DNA of 64,000 nt from Bacteroidia bacterium (GTDB lineage Bacteria > Bacteroidota > Ignavibacteria > UBA10030), in NCBI GenBank assembly GCA_022180565.1, contig BQML01000008.1, positions 103,414-167,413 of the forward strand, given 5' to 3'. Positions 29,501 through 36,998 of the stretch are shown one piece after another; the first letter of the stretch is position 1, and every line of letters starts with the position of its first letter. The notes beneath the pieces are model-generated. The model had not been told where the DNA came from and did no database searches. It saw only the letters and a list, made by a program, of their open reading frames with translations. The translations under genes and the position numbers were made by a program.

Positions 29501-30426
29501 TCGTCCTCGTACCCCGTATACTTCACCCGGAGCTGATTCTCATATTCGAAGGTTCGCTCTGTGTCCCAGTCGGCGTCAATACGCAATTTATCACCGATCT
29601 CTCCGCGTACACCGACACGCACCTGCTGGTCGAAATCTGGCTCACTGCGCGATTGATCAAGAATGTTGTTCGTCCTCTGGTCCGATTCTGTATTGCGGAA
29701 CGCTCCGTGGATGTCCACTGAACCGTTGATCTGGATACGGATCTGATTCTTTCCAAAGATGCTGAAAAGGGGATTTTTAGGAACAGGGATCTCAATATTG
29801 GTCAACTGTCCGAGCACTTCCCCAAGACCCTGTTTTTTTTTCTCCTCCTCCTCCCTCTGCCGCGTCAACGCCTGCCAGTACTGACGGATAGACCGTGCGA
29901 GCCTGACTCTGCGGTAGTCGTCGAGTCTCATCGTAAGCGGGATTCTGATTTCCTCCGCACCCACCACCTTGCTGATGCGATAAACGTACGCCGCGGAGTC
30001 CAGCGTTTCTGCGGTGCGGACCATGGGCGGCTCTTTCAGGTAGAGCGCATGGGGGGACGGCAGGAGGGGGTCGACAGCCGGAGGATCTTTTCTGGCGTGA
30101 TGAAACTGTTCGAGCCGGGCTGACGAGTCCCGTGTGGCGACAAGGATCTGGCGGATGGTCGAATCAATGACGGTGGCAGTGGTATCCCGAAGGCCCATGC
30201 GTCGCTGCACCGCCCTTGCGCGGCGGCTGATCTTGCCCGTTCCTCCCGGCCGCGTCGTGTCCTGTACCATCAAGGCAAAGGCGGGAACAGAGGGTTCGCT
30301 CGCCTGTGCCGGGCGCGATCCTGTATCCCACAGGAAAAGGCAGAAGAGAACCACACCTGCGAGGAGGAAACTTCCCGAAACAGCCGGATATGGAGCGAGG
30401 GATGTACTCACACACAATCGGAGCAA
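23542..30426 (-). CDS. sprA: T9SS outer membrane translocon SprA (Sov)
   Basis: 2294 residues if the TTG at 30426 is used; family members are about 2400. A GTG at 30411 is an equally good start, since both precede the same signal peptide (FLLAGVVLFCLFLWDTGSRPAQA) and neither has a clear ribosome site. The N-terminal part includes a coiled stretch with a REEEEKKKQ run, then repeated beta-strand texts such as IRIQINGSVDIHGAFRN, and a C-terminal half made of dense amphipathic strands ending GGLDIRVQIS. SprA forms the very large 36-strand barrel through which T9SS cargo leaves the cell. Its presence agrees with the sorting-domain protein at 34299-35645. Confidence 0.93.
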   Translation of the reverse strand: MLRLCVSTSLAPYPAVSGSFLLAGVVLFCLFLWDTGSRPAQASEPSVPAFALMVQDTTRPGGTGKISRRARAVQRRMGLRDTTATVIDSTIRQILVATRDSSARLEQFHHARKDPPAVDPLLPSPHALYLKEPPMVRTAETLDSAAYVYRISKVVGAEEIRIPLTMRLDDYRRVRLARSIRQYWQALTRQREEEEKKKQGLGEVLGQLTNIEIPVPKNPLFSIFGKNQIRIQINGSVDIHGAFRNTESDQRTNNILDQSRSEPDFDQQVRVGVRGEIGDKLRIDADWDTERTFEYENQLRVKYTGYEDEIIQSVEAGNVSLQTNSSFVTSSQALFGVKAGMQFGPLKLTALASQKRGQPKEISVSSGQRSTPFEKKLYEYSRDHFFVDTLYRAHYEAAYKKRPLEVDPAVQILDLEVWVSKVESVFDPTDRDAVAFISRDSVLFYQNNRAARGSEIVTLPGIVEVGRFKKLVQNVDFTWNPNLGTISLNKAVQPAQIIAVAYTLPPNIDIGTFESKDTARSLPLILKLVKPKNLHPGMQPAWDLMLKNIYSLGGRDISSENFNLQINYRLSGGNPLDVIEVNGKSISLLNLFGLDLYNNDTGAEGEDKRFDFDPGVTIDTKRGEVVFPTLEPFAENIRSRFEELFAPGTPQERAAVRALADSFAVDILYDTTYNGAQTSKVERFTIEGSIISSTQSKFNLGFNVAEGSVSVRAGTTELKRNEDYTVDYLTGTVVILNPVYLVPGTNLQINYEANDLFQLASKALLGARAELQMSKTSQLGFTIMNLNQESLNDKVRLNEEPISNTIMGFDGGTTVQLDDITRALNWLPGIRTNAPSSITLRGEAAYMLPDPNTRKSTISQDGDVGVAYIDDFEGVRRTIPLQIGDGAWRDASPPAYISTIDPYAVPPNGFIDLSNPLVRQNLLPDTSKMEFKARLAWFNILPIDVLVSEIWPTRQTRSAAEDNVTTLNLFFRPSARGAFNYSMNLEDSLYAQPAKGWAGVMRPLSTITANLLDENITFIEMWIRVEEEAPGARLNIDLGTVSEDVIPNRILNTEDGLGGRIKTGVMDISSDLGLDMLSDAQERVAFAAFVAKYPEFNGDPSGDNYVREVQGSFDPEDYLGKHGTEGNYVASAQGGQYPDTEDLNNNNVVDRAESYFEYEIDLDTTSTGFKKYVTGGEPGTGWYQLRIPIKEFTRQVGTPSLTNVETMRMWVTGAEKDLHVKVTEFNLVGNQWEKVDKNDDDFRLSNVGIEENPSYTSPPGVRRPLDRTRPDQVIEGNEQSLAMQITNLADGQSKRAFKKLIARPLDVLNYRTLKLFVHGDERPGFYMQYVDTSNYDAEFFFRFGSDSLNYYEYRAPIRPGWHPANWITIRFADLTAFKLDRDSATAIVSVPVPGGPDGAVYRVFGNPSLNRITELVLGVENPAGKGTTVVNGEVWVNELRLSDVDDTPGWAYRADATIRLADVATIGVGLTRRDPFFHGLEQHFGSRIDERNWSVNTQVALEKFLPSSWTGSRATFTYSHSEGLSTPRYVPGTDILVDKAAQRTSDRAVSEGGSGEEAERRASAVQTEAQTLNITESYAFPALQLKIPSNFWLVEETINKMSFSYSYSSTERRTPTTERFRSWAWNFRLNYGLQFGSENSIQPFSPLGEFFLFSPFKAVRLFYLPRNLTLATTFARSRTRERIRGQSSDRPVVRNFESTRQMSFSWPLVDGGYINPTIDYSADVTSSLVHFELDQYGRQRSLFEIIGDMFGGAGLIDFGLNRSFRQNVALSTRMVVPGIWKLDKILSPSFRYSSTYDWVNSLQAGPLGRSAGRNVSSSASLDINLRVLGDEIWPPQSPAAPADTSGLGIGRRIDQISRILIKFPFFDWDRLTLSLTHSNSARNSGVVGNTGFLNVFGRVPFIQGSSARHGPSLLYQLGLSSDPHGDVVIGTKGTFPFFTGSSRPGLRAPNGTLSDIYSQTNNLSMRTSRRLWQGARLDLNWTLGWSYNLNRTIRTDSVGVPTEVSRTVTGELSRSFITFPNSSIFKLFKTGIAEVNKRFEFLKGNLADRRGEDLKLIQAFEEGMEAVPFGKNLISALMPRPNWSIRWDGLEKLPLFSGFASSVALDHSYSSTFRRRWRLTPTGGEVTESESVVYGFTPLVGITVTFKPVGNGNLTGNIRFSSTTSYDLSPAIQTISESHANDITISANYSRRGFEFPFFGLSLSNDLDVSFSYSYSKNNRRVYDFSRLFFKEDGDPLGGTVRTIIEPRIRYILSSRVTASIYYKYTRLKPDEGGSLIPGSTINEGGLDIRVQIS

Positions 30427-30569
30427 GACGAAAACGGAATCAGATTAGTATCCGTAACAACTGACGGTGGAGCTCTCCGATTGTGACTTGTGGCTGGATG
30501 GGTGAAACTTAGCAAAAACACGATTGAATTGCAAAAAGAGACATGGGAGCGTGCGGAAACAGCGAGGAA

Positions 30570-30965
30570 TTACCCCTGTTCGGCGAGGATCCGGCGCATG
30601 AGAGAAATCAAAGAATCGTATGCATAGGGTTTCTGAATGAATTCCACGGCGCCCGCTGCAATCATCTCATCCCGAACGGCAGTGTCAAGAAACCCGCTGG
30701 CACAGATCACCTTGGCCTTCGGGTTGATCTTCAGAACCTCCTCAAGAACCTCCCAACCGCCCTTCATGGGAAGCCCCATGTCTGTAAGGACGATGGATAT
30801 TCTCTTCCTGTGCCGGCGGTAGATGTTGATGCCCTCCAGGCCGTCCCTGGCCGTGAGAACCGAAAACCCGTTACCCTCCAGCATGCCGCGCAAGAGTTCA
30901 ATCAGAACGTCCTCGTCTTCCACAACAAGCACGGTGGGTCGTTGGTCCTTTGTGGCGGCAGTCAT
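30570..30965 (-). CDS. Single-domain response regulator
   Basis: 131 residues forming only a CheY-like receiver: acidic pocket E16-D17, phospho-acceptor D62 in VLTDMGLPMKGG, conserved T/S in VICASGF and the lysine in EFIQKPYA. There is no output domain, so it would act on a partner protein or histidine kinase. It begins 5 bases before the end side of pdxH and appears co-transcribed with it, upstream of sprA. No kinase gene is adjacent. Confidence 0.88.
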   Translation of the reverse strand: MTAATKDQRPTVLVVEDEDVLIELLRGMLEGNGFSVLTARDGLEGINIYRRHRKRISIVLTDMGLPMKGGWEVLEEVLKINPKAKVICASGFLDTAVRDEMIAAGAVEFIQKPYAYDSLISLMRRILAEQG

Positions 30966-30970
30966 CGTGC

Positions 30971-31606
30971 TTACGGAGCCAGTCGCTGGAGGGACCAGCC
31001 TCCGCCCTCACGGGTGAAACGCAGACGGTCGTGCAAGCGGTTATCCCTTCCCTGCCAGAATTCGAAAACCGAGGGAATGAGCCGGTAGCCGCCCCAGAAC
31101 GGAGGAAGAGGAACTTCCCTGCCTGCATATTCCTGCTCAGCCCGGCGGAAAGCATCCTCGAGCTCGTGCCTCCCGGACACCACGCGGCTTTGGGGAGAGA
31201 TCCAGGCGCTGATCTGACTTTTCCTCGGCCGCGTCTTGAAATACTCCGCGGACAATTGGGGATCGACTCTCTGAACGGTCCCCTCGACGCGAACCTGCCG
31301 CGCAAGCGGATCCCAGTGAAACACAAGCGCCGCATGCGGATTTGAGTCCAACTCGAGCGCCTTACGGCTTCCATAGTTGGTAAAGAAAACCAATCCATCG
31401 TCCTCCACGCGTTTCACGAGGACGATCCTGACCGAAGGAGCTCCGCGTCCGTTGACGGTGGCCAACGCCGCGGCGGACGGTTCCCTCAGCAGCGTAGCCT
31501 TCGCCTCCTCCAACCACGCATTCAATTGACGGACCGGATCGCGATCGATCGTCTCTTCCGACAGCTCCCGTTCGACCGGCGCTTTGAATTTTGATCCCAT
31601 GGTCAT
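30971..31606 (-). CDS. pdxH: Pyridoxamine 5'-phosphate oxidase
   Basis: 211 residues, full length. FMN-binding texts RIVLVKRVEDDGLVFFTNYGSRKALEL and SQISAWISPQS are present, with the C-terminal WQGRDNRLHDR(L)RF signature. It oxidises pyridoxine or pyridoxamine 5'-phosphate to PLP, the cofactor of the DegT and KamA enzymes here. The start is either of two ATGs three codons apart; I used the first. Its upstream region is shared with the divergent lptF-like gene and contains a heptamer repeat element. Confidence 0.95.
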   Translation of the reverse strand: MTMGSKFKAPVERELSEETIDRDPVRQLNAWLEEAKATLLREPSAAALATVNGRGAPSVRIVLVKRVEDDGLVFFTNYGSRKALELDSNPHAALVFHWDPLARQVRVEGTVQRVDPQLSAEYFKTRPRKSQISAWISPQSRVVSGRHELEDAFRRAEQEYAGREVPLPPFWGGYRLIPSVFEFWQGRDNRLHDRLRFTREGGGWSLQRLAP

Positions 31607-31639
31607 GGAAATATATCAGAATTCTGAATGAGAAGCGAA

Positions 31640-31790
31640 TATCCGAAATCCGGAACTTGAATATCGAAACAAGCTGGAATTTCGGATTTCCTATCTGTTT
31701 CGTGTTTCGTATTTCGTATTTCGAATTTCATATTTGCTTCGTATTTCGTATTTCGTATTTCGAATTTGCATTCAGACTTGTTTCACGCAC
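31640..31790. repeat. Heptamer-word element, family A copy 1 (TATTTCG words)
   Basis: From 31696 to 31769 the + strand reads as consecutive 7-base words: TGTTTCG twice, TATTTCG twice, AATTTCA, TATTTGC, a 4-base slip, TATTTCG three times, AATTTGC. The left part (31645-31680) carries the reverse-complement words (GAATATCGAAACAAG). GAATATCGAAACAAGC also opens copy 2 at 53836. The element fills the space between divergent pdxH and the lptF-like gene, so any promoter for either gene must lie in or beside it. Confidence 0.85.
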
Positions 31791-31812
31791 ACCGGATCAG
31801 TACATTTCTTCC

Positions 31813-33183
31813 ATGCTGATCCTCTGGCGCCACATTCTCCGCGCCCACGCCGTTCCATTTGTTTTCTCCGTCCTGGTCCTGATGGCAATTTTCACCCTCC
31901 AGTTCATCATGAAGTTCATGGATCAGCTGGCGGGCAAGGGGCTGAGCGCGGGCGTGATCCTCGAAGTGATCGCGCTCAACCTGGCATGGATGGTCGTGCT
32001 CGCCGTTCCCATGTCTGTCCTTGTCGCCACACTCATGGCATTCGGCAATCTGTCGGCAACGAATGAGATTACGGCCATGAGGGCGGGCGGTGTGAGCCTG
32101 TACCGCATGATGGCTCCTGTTGCAGCCGCATCCCTCGTCGTGTTCTATCTTCTGCTTCGCTTCAACAATGAAGTGCTTCCGGACACCAACCACAAGGCTG
32201 TCGCGCTTTCGCGGGACATCCAGCGCAAGAAACCCACGCTGTCGATTGTGCCCGGATTGTTTTCCCAGGACATCACCGGCTACACGATCCTCGCCCGGAA
32301 AACCTTCGAGCACTCGAACGACCTGGAAGGAGTGACGATCTTCGACAACACGCGTCCCGAGGTCCACGCCACGATTACCGCCCAGCGCGGTGTGGTCTCG
32401 TTCTCTCCCGATTACACCAAGCTCATCATGGATCTGTTCGACGGTGAAATCCATGAGCTCTACCAGCAGGGGACCGGCCAGTATCGCATGATACGGTTCC
32501 AAAAACACCGCATTGCCATGAATGCCGAGGGGTTTGATTTTCACCGATCGCAGGAAAGCGCATTTCAGCGCGGGGATCGTGAGCTGAGCGCGCAAGACAT
32601 GATGAGACGCGTCGATAGCCTCACCACGTTGCGCCGCCAACACGAACGCACGATGGCGGATTTCCTCACGTCGGAACTCACAGCGTTGATGGATAGTCCT
32701 CAGCCCCCGGAAGCAACGAAGGGGCAGAACCCAAGATTGTACGCCGCCGGTCCCCACAGCGCAATGGTCAAAAACACCCTGCAGTCGCATATGTTCAGGA
32801 TCAAGGAGTATCGCAGAGTTGAACGCGAATACCTCGTGGAAATCCATAAAAAATACGCGATTCCGGTAGCCTGCGTGATCTTTGTGCTCATCGGAGCGCC
32901 GCTGGGCATCATGGCGCGTCGCGGGACCTTCGGGGTCGCGGCCAGCCTGAGCCTGGGCTTTTTTCTGATCTACTGGGCTTGCCTCATCGGCGGCGAAAAG
33001 CTGGCGGACAGAGGACTGGTTGATCCCTGGCTTGGGATGTGGATTGCCAACATCGGGCTCGGCGTTCTGGGCATGTATCTGACCTTCCGCATGGCCCGCG
33101 AGAGTCTTACAATCAACTGGACAGGCCTGCAACGATTCATCCCGCGACGATGGAGAACACAGGGAGAGGAACCACCGGCATGA
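31813..33183 (+). CDS. LptF/LptG-family permease (YjgP/YjgQ), first copy
   Basis: 456 residues from ATG 31813; the frame stays open further upstream only because it reads through repeat sequence. Three N-terminal helices (WRHILRAHAVPFVFSVLVL, AVPMSVLVATLMAFG, LVVFYLLLRFNNEVLP), a periplasmic beta-jellyroll (about 150-330) and three C-terminal helices match LptF/G. NEITAMRAGGVSLYRMM is the cytoplasmic coupling helix region. With LptB it would pull lipopolysaccharide out of the inner membrane. It is longer than usual because of an inserted stretch around residues 280-320. ATGA overlap with the next gene. Confidence 0.93.
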   Translation: MLILWRHILRAHAVPFVFSVLVLMAIFTLQFIMKFMDQLAGKGLSAGVILEVIALNLAWMVVLAVPMSVLVATLMAFGNLSATNEITAMRAGGVSLYRMMAPVAAASLVVFYLLLRFNNEVLPDTNHKAVALSRDIQRKKPTLSIVPGLFSQDITGYTILARKTFEHSNDLEGVTIFDNTRPEVHATITAQRGVVSFSPDYTKLIMDLFDGEIHELYQQGTGQYRMIRFQKHRIAMNAEGFDFHRSQESAFQRGDRELSAQDMMRRVDSLTTLRRQHERTMADFLTSELTALMDSPQPPEATKGQNPRLYAAGPHSAMVKNTLQSHMFRIKEYRRVEREYLVEIHKKYAIPVACVIFVLIGAPLGIMARRGTFGVAASLSLGFFLIYWACLIGGEKLADRGLVDPWLGMWIANIGLGVLGMYLTFRMARESLTINWTGLQRFIPRRWRTQGEEPPA

Positions 33184-34265
33184 CCCTCCTCGACCGCTAC
33201 ATCGTGCGCCAGTTCGCGATCACATTCCTCTTCGGTCTCGTCGCGTTTCTCCTCATCTTCCTCATCGTCGACCTCATGGAAAAGCTCGACGACTTCATCG
33301 ACGCCCGTGTCGAGGCCGGAATCATCGTCGAGTACTATATTCACTTCATGCCCGAGATCATCAAGCTCATGACGCCTGTAGGGATGCTCCTCGCCGCACT
33401 CTTCGTCACAGGAAGACTTTCACAGCAAAACGAACTCGCCGCCATGAAATCCAGCGGGGTCAGCTTGTACCGCTTCATAGCCCCTTTTGCCGTCGTGGCG
33501 CTGGCAGTCAGCCTCGCAGGAATTTATTTTAACGGCTGGGTTGTACCCTACGCCAATCAGAGAAAATTCGATATCGAACGGAAACATCTGCAAAGGGTCT
33601 CCGGAACCACAAGCAGATTCAACATTTATCTGCAGGACGGACCGACACGCCTTGCCTCCATCGGCTTTTATGACAGCAATCTGAAGCTGGCAAACCGTAT
33701 CAGCATCCAGGACTTTGCCGACACGAATCTGACGGTCATGCTGCGCAGGTTCGATGCACAGCAGATGGAATGGTCGGCGGACGACGGCGGATGGGTGCTC
33801 CTGCGCGGGACGCGCAGAACATTCGGAGCGAACGGGAACACCCTGGAGACTTTCACGCGGCTTCCGGTGGGACGCCTTGGCCTTGCGCCCGAAGACATCG
33901 AGAAGAAGCAGAGAAAGCCCGACGAGATGGACTTTTCGGAATTGCGCGAATTTATTGAAGCACAACGGAGGGCGGGTCAGGAGGTCTCGCGCTGGCTCGT
34001 GGATTATCACAGCAAGATCGCTTTTCCGTTCGCGAGCTTCATCGTGGTGCTCTTCGGCGTCCCCTTCTCCTCCAACAAGCGACGGAGCGGCGTGGCCGTG
34101 GAATTCGGCATCTCCCTCGCCGCGACATTCGTCTATCTCGCCTTCATGAAAATGAGCCAGGTATTCGGCTACAACGGAGACCTCAATCCGGTCCTTACCG
34201 CCTGGCTGGCAAATCTTTTGTTCCTCGCCGCAGGCATCGTCAATTTGCTGCGGGTACAAAAATAA
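33180..34265 (+). CDS. LptF/LptG-family permease (YjgP/YjgQ), second copy
   Basis: 361 residues, normal length. It starts at ATG 33180, overlapping the previous stop in ATGA. Same plan as its partner: MTLLDRYIVRQFAITFLFGLVAFLLIF, then QNELAAMKSSGVSLYRFIAPF, a periplasmic jellyroll, and C-terminal helices with FASFIVVLFGVPFSS. The two form the heterodimeric membrane part of the Lpt exporter; LptB, A, C and D are not in this window. Which is F and which is G cannot be decided by eye. Confidence 0.93.
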   Translation: MTLLDRYIVRQFAITFLFGLVAFLLIFLIVDLMEKLDDFIDARVEAGIIVEYYIHFMPEIIKLMTPVGMLLAALFVTGRLSQQNELAAMKSSGVSLYRFIAPFAVVALAVSLAGIYFNGWVVPYANQRKFDIERKHLQRVSGTTSRFNIYLQDGPTRLASIGFYDSNLKLANRISIQDFADTNLTVMLRRFDAQQMEWSADDGGWVLLRGTRRTFGANGNTLETFTRLPVGRLGLAPEDIEKKQRKPDEMDFSELREFIEAQRRAGQEVSRWLVDYHSKIAFPFASFIVVLFGVPFSSNKRRSGVAVEFGISLAATFVYLAFMKMSQVFGYNGDLNPVLTAWLANLLFLAAGIVNLLRVQK

Positions 34266-34298
34266 ATTCACCATACCCTAAAGTCTTTAAGAGACATC

Positions 34299-35645
34299 CT
34301 ACCGTACCAAGACCACCTTTCGCACAGCTATTCTTTCCCCGAATCGCGCAACGGAATAATAGACGCCGCTTGTCCGATCACCGCTGTCCCAAGGGAACCG
34401 ATAGGTCCCTGGTAGTTTTTCTTCATCCAGAAGCGTTGCGATAGACTTTCCCGTCACGTCGTACACCTTAAGCGTCACTCTTCCGGGTTCCATCACCCGC
34501 AGGCTGAACATCACGATGCCATTGAACGGGTTCGGATAACAGCTCACAACGTCCCCATCGTTCTCGATCTCACTATCCGCGATCACTTCCCTGCTCCATG
34601 TGAACGTTCCGTCGAGGTCGATCTGTTTCAGACGGTAGGCGTAACGCCCGGGTTCACCGGGTTTATCGGTGAACGAATACTCTCGGGGCAAGGAGGTGGT
34701 TCCGGCGCCTTGCATAAACCCGACAGTCCCCCAGTTGGAATAAGGGAATGATGGAACAATGGAATGTGTCGACGCTTCATTTCCCTTATTGCAGTTTTCC
34801 ACTTTTCCAATACACCGCCGTTCTATCTCAAACCCATAATTTGCGACCTCGGACTCCGTCCTCCACCGCAGTTCCACCGCGCCGCTTTTCGTCGCTGCCC
34901 CGAAGTGCGAGAGTTCCACCGGCAAACCGGCCTCAGACCAGCTCGTACCCACCCTGATCCCATCGATAATGAAATCATTGTCGGGGGAGTTTGCCTGCCT
35001 GAGCGACACACTCGAGAGCGATGAAGGCTCGGTCCCCGTTGTCCTTGAGGGACCGAGCGTGGACACGGCAGGCTCGACGGGGGGAATTCCGCTCTCAAAG
35101 ACATACAAGCGAACGGCGTCGTTCCCGGCGCCCGAAACGTGGTCATATCTGAGCACAATCAGGTAAACGGCGTTCATCGCATAAATGGCATCGGTAAATA
35201 CCGGACCCTCTGCGCCATGTTCCAGGCCGAACGCAATCGCTCCCGAAGTTCTCCGGGCATAGACTCTGCCGATTTGCGGACTCGTGTTGAGATGAAAGAA
35301 GTGTTTGTCCACCGTCCCGGTTGTCGCGTTCTGCACATTCACCAGAAAGGACACATACACGGTTTTATCAGACTGCATCGGAAACGTCCTCTGGACATCT
35401 TCGTCCATTCCTGAGAGCCGGGCGGCATTGCCCACACCCGAGCCGGGATGCCCGGGATATTCAAGACCCGGTGAATGGACAAGGACAGGATTGATCCCCG
35501 CTGCTCCGTAGGCAGTCCAACCATGGGATGTCAGACTCTCACCCGCAGGATAATCAAAATCCTCGGAGAGGAGCGTTTGCGAATGAATGATGGATGGGAA
35601 AGAAAGGAAAAAACAGAAGACGACCCCCCGCATAAAACCCCCCAT
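34299..35645 (-). CDS. Secreted T9SS type A sorting-domain protein with an in-frame repeat insertion
   Basis: 448 residues from ATG 35645; a second ATG at 35633, preceded by GGGGGG, is an alternative. A signal peptide ends near IHSQ. The body (about 25-240) resembles a concanavalin-like jellyroll found in extracellular proteins. Then comes the common FCB text VELRWRTESEVANYGFEIER, and at about 365-448 the sorting domain with CYPNPFN, VTLKVYDVTGKSI and SGVYYSVARFGE...KVVLVR. Residues 278-303 (from CIGKVENCNKG to FPYS) are an extra segment not expected between FEIERR and NWGTVGF; their DNA is an imperfect inverted repeat. Cargo of the SprA translocon, likely surface attached or secreted; activity unknown. 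Confidence 0.88.
   Translation of the reverse strand: MGGFMRGVVFCFFLSFPSIIHSQTLLSEDFDYPAGESLTSHGWTAYGAAGINPVLVHSPGLEYPGHPGSGVGNAARLSGMDEDVQRTFPMQSDKTVYVSFLVNVQNATTGTVDKHFFHLNTSPQIGRVYARRTSGAIAFGLEHGAEGPVFTDAIYAMNAVYLIVLRYDHVSGAGNDAVRLYVFESGIPPVEPAVSTLGPSRTTGTEPSSLSSVSLRQANSPDNDFIIDGIRVGTSWSEAGLPVELSHFGAATKSGAVELRWRTESEVANYGFEIERRCIGKVENCNKGNEASTHSIVPSFPYSNWGTVGFMQGAGTTSLPREYSFTDKPGEPGRYAYRLKQIDLDGTFTWSREVIADSEIENDGDVVSCYPNPFNGIVMFSLRVMEPGRVTLKVYDVTGKSIATLLDEEKLPGTYRFPWDSGDRTSGVYYSVARFGERIAVRKVVLVR
34735..34810. repeat. Inverted repeat inserted in frame in the T9SS cargo gene
   Basis: TTGGAA (34735-34740) pairs with TTCCAA (34805-34810), and AATAAGGGAA (34739-34748) pairs perfectly with TTCCCTTATT (34781-34790). 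The arms consist of degenerate GGAAT/ATGGAA words like the intergenic elements elsewhere. The reading frame is kept, giving about 26 extra residues. Confidence 0.65.
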
Positions 35646-35696
35646 GGGTTATTGTGGAACAATCGGTGAAATCCCCGAAAGAAGGTGGGAAAAAAA

Positions 35697-35851
35697 ATGG
35701 TGAGAAGCAAGTCCGGATGAAGTAAGAAGAGAGAAGAGAGAAGGAAGAAGGTAAGAAGCCTCAGGAGCCGCCTCAATGCTACGGCGGTTCACAGGCATTC
35801 GTCCTGCACCCGCCACTTCTCTCACATCTCGCTTCTCATTCCTCACTTTCC
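35697..35851. repeat. Heptamer-word element, family C copy 1 (reverse orientation)
   Basis: AGTAAGA, AGAGAGA, AGAGAGA and AGGAAGA words run from 35721, and the inverted arm (TTCTCTCACATCTCGCTTCT) lies at 35816-35835. The centre GAGCCGCC...GGCGGTTC forms a hairpin. Read on the minus strand the core is GTGAACCGCC, then AGCATTGAGGCGGCTC, then CTGAGGCTTCTT, matching copies 2 and 3. It lies between the T9SS cargo gene start and the end of the ABC exporter operon. Confidence 0.75.
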
Positions 35852-35873
35852 CTGCGTCCACAGACAAGCATTC

Positions 35874-36998
35874 TTACCCCAGCCTTTTCCTGAACCCCGC
35901 CACACTCAACCCCAAAATCCCTACACCGAAAATCAGCAACGCAAGCGCTTGAGGCCAGAGAACCTCCAATCCCACGCCTTTCAGGAATAATCCCCGGACA
36001 ATCTCGATGAAATACCGGAGGGGAATGCCGTACGTGAGCGTCTGGATCACCGGGGGCATGTTATCAATGGGAAACGTGAATCCGGAAAGAAACAGGAACG
36101 GAAAGAAGATGAAGAACTGTGCCGTCATCATGGCCTGCTGTTGAGTACGCGAAATCGTGGAGACAAAAAGGCCTAGGCCCAGAGTGGTCAGGATGAACAA
36201 TCCGCACAATCCAAACAACAATGCAACGCTTCCGCGTAGGGGCACATTGAACCAGGCCACCGCCACCCCCAGCACAAGCCCAACCTCCACCATGCCGATA
36301 ATCGTGAACGGCAGAAGTTTTCCCAGAATGAACTGAAAGGGCTTGATGGGCGTCACCAGGATCTGCTCGATCGTTCCTGCTTCCTTCTCCCGCACGATCG
36401 CCGCGGCCGAGAACGTCGTGGTGATGATCATCAGAATCAAGGCCACGACGCCGGGGACCATGTAGTTCGCACTCCGCAGATCCGGATTATACCATATCCG
36501 CGTTTCCGCTGACACGCGAGGGACGTTGATTCCGCCGATCCGCGCCAGCCGTTCGGTAACGATCGATTCCGCATACCCCGCTGTGATTTGGGCCGCGTAG
36601 TTCAGGCTGATGTTAGCCGTATTCGCATCCGATCCGTCGGCCAGTAGCTGAAGGCGGACGGGCCGGCCTGTTCCAACGTCGCGGGCGAAGTGCCTCGGAA
36701 TATGCACAGCCAGCGTGGCTCCCCCCCTGTCCAGCACTGCGCCAAGTTCGCGAGGATCATCCACATACCCTATCACCGTGAAATACCCCGTGGCAGTAAA
36801 CCGCTCAACGTAGGAACGGCTTGCCGAGCTGCGGTCCGCATCATACACCGCAAGCCGGATGTTCTTCACATCAACTGTGGCGGCATAGCCCAGCAGAACA
36901 ACCTGGACGACCGGCGCCAGGAGAATAAGCGGAAGCATCCGCTTGTCACGACGGATTTGAAGAAATTCCTTGCTCAAGAGTTCCCTGACAGCCTTCAT
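35874..36998 (-). CDS. ABC-2 type permease of drug/export complex (YbhR-like)
   Basis: 374 residues. One N-terminal helix, a large periplasmic domain (about 45-175) and five C-terminal helices including YMVPGVVALILMIITTTFSAAAIVREKEAGTIEQI, the ABC-2 coupling segment. The family exports small toxic molecules across the inner membrane, with the partner permease encoded upstream (4-base overlap). It is the last gene of a seven-gene operon. Confidence 0.92.
   Translation of the reverse strand: MKAVRELLSKEFLQIRRDKRMLPLILLAPVVQVVLLGYAATVDVKNIRLAVYDADRSSASRSYVERFTATGYFTVIGYVDDPRELGAVLDRGGATLAVHIPRHFARDVGTGRPVRLQLLADGSDANTANISLNYAAQITAGYAESIVTERLARIGGINVPRVSAETRIWYNPDLRSANYMVPGVVALILMIITTTFSAAAIVREKEAGTIEQILVTPIKPFQFILGKLLPFTIIGMVEVGLVLGVAVAWFNVPLRGSVALLFGLCGLFILTTLGLGLFVSTISRTQQQAMMTAQFFIFFPFLFLSGFTFPIDNMPPVIQTLTYGIPLRYFIEIVRGLFLKGVGLEVLWPQALALLIFGVGILGLSVAGFRKRLG

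Noticed and set aside
31591..31812. N-terminal extension of the LptF/G-like frame rich in F, R, I and S
   Set aside because: These codons are translated repeat words; the family start at ATG 31813 fits the first membrane helix.
31783..33132. A 449-codon open frame on the minus strand
   Set aside because: It is antisense to the first LptF/G-type permease and shows histidine- and arginine-rich text without domain features.
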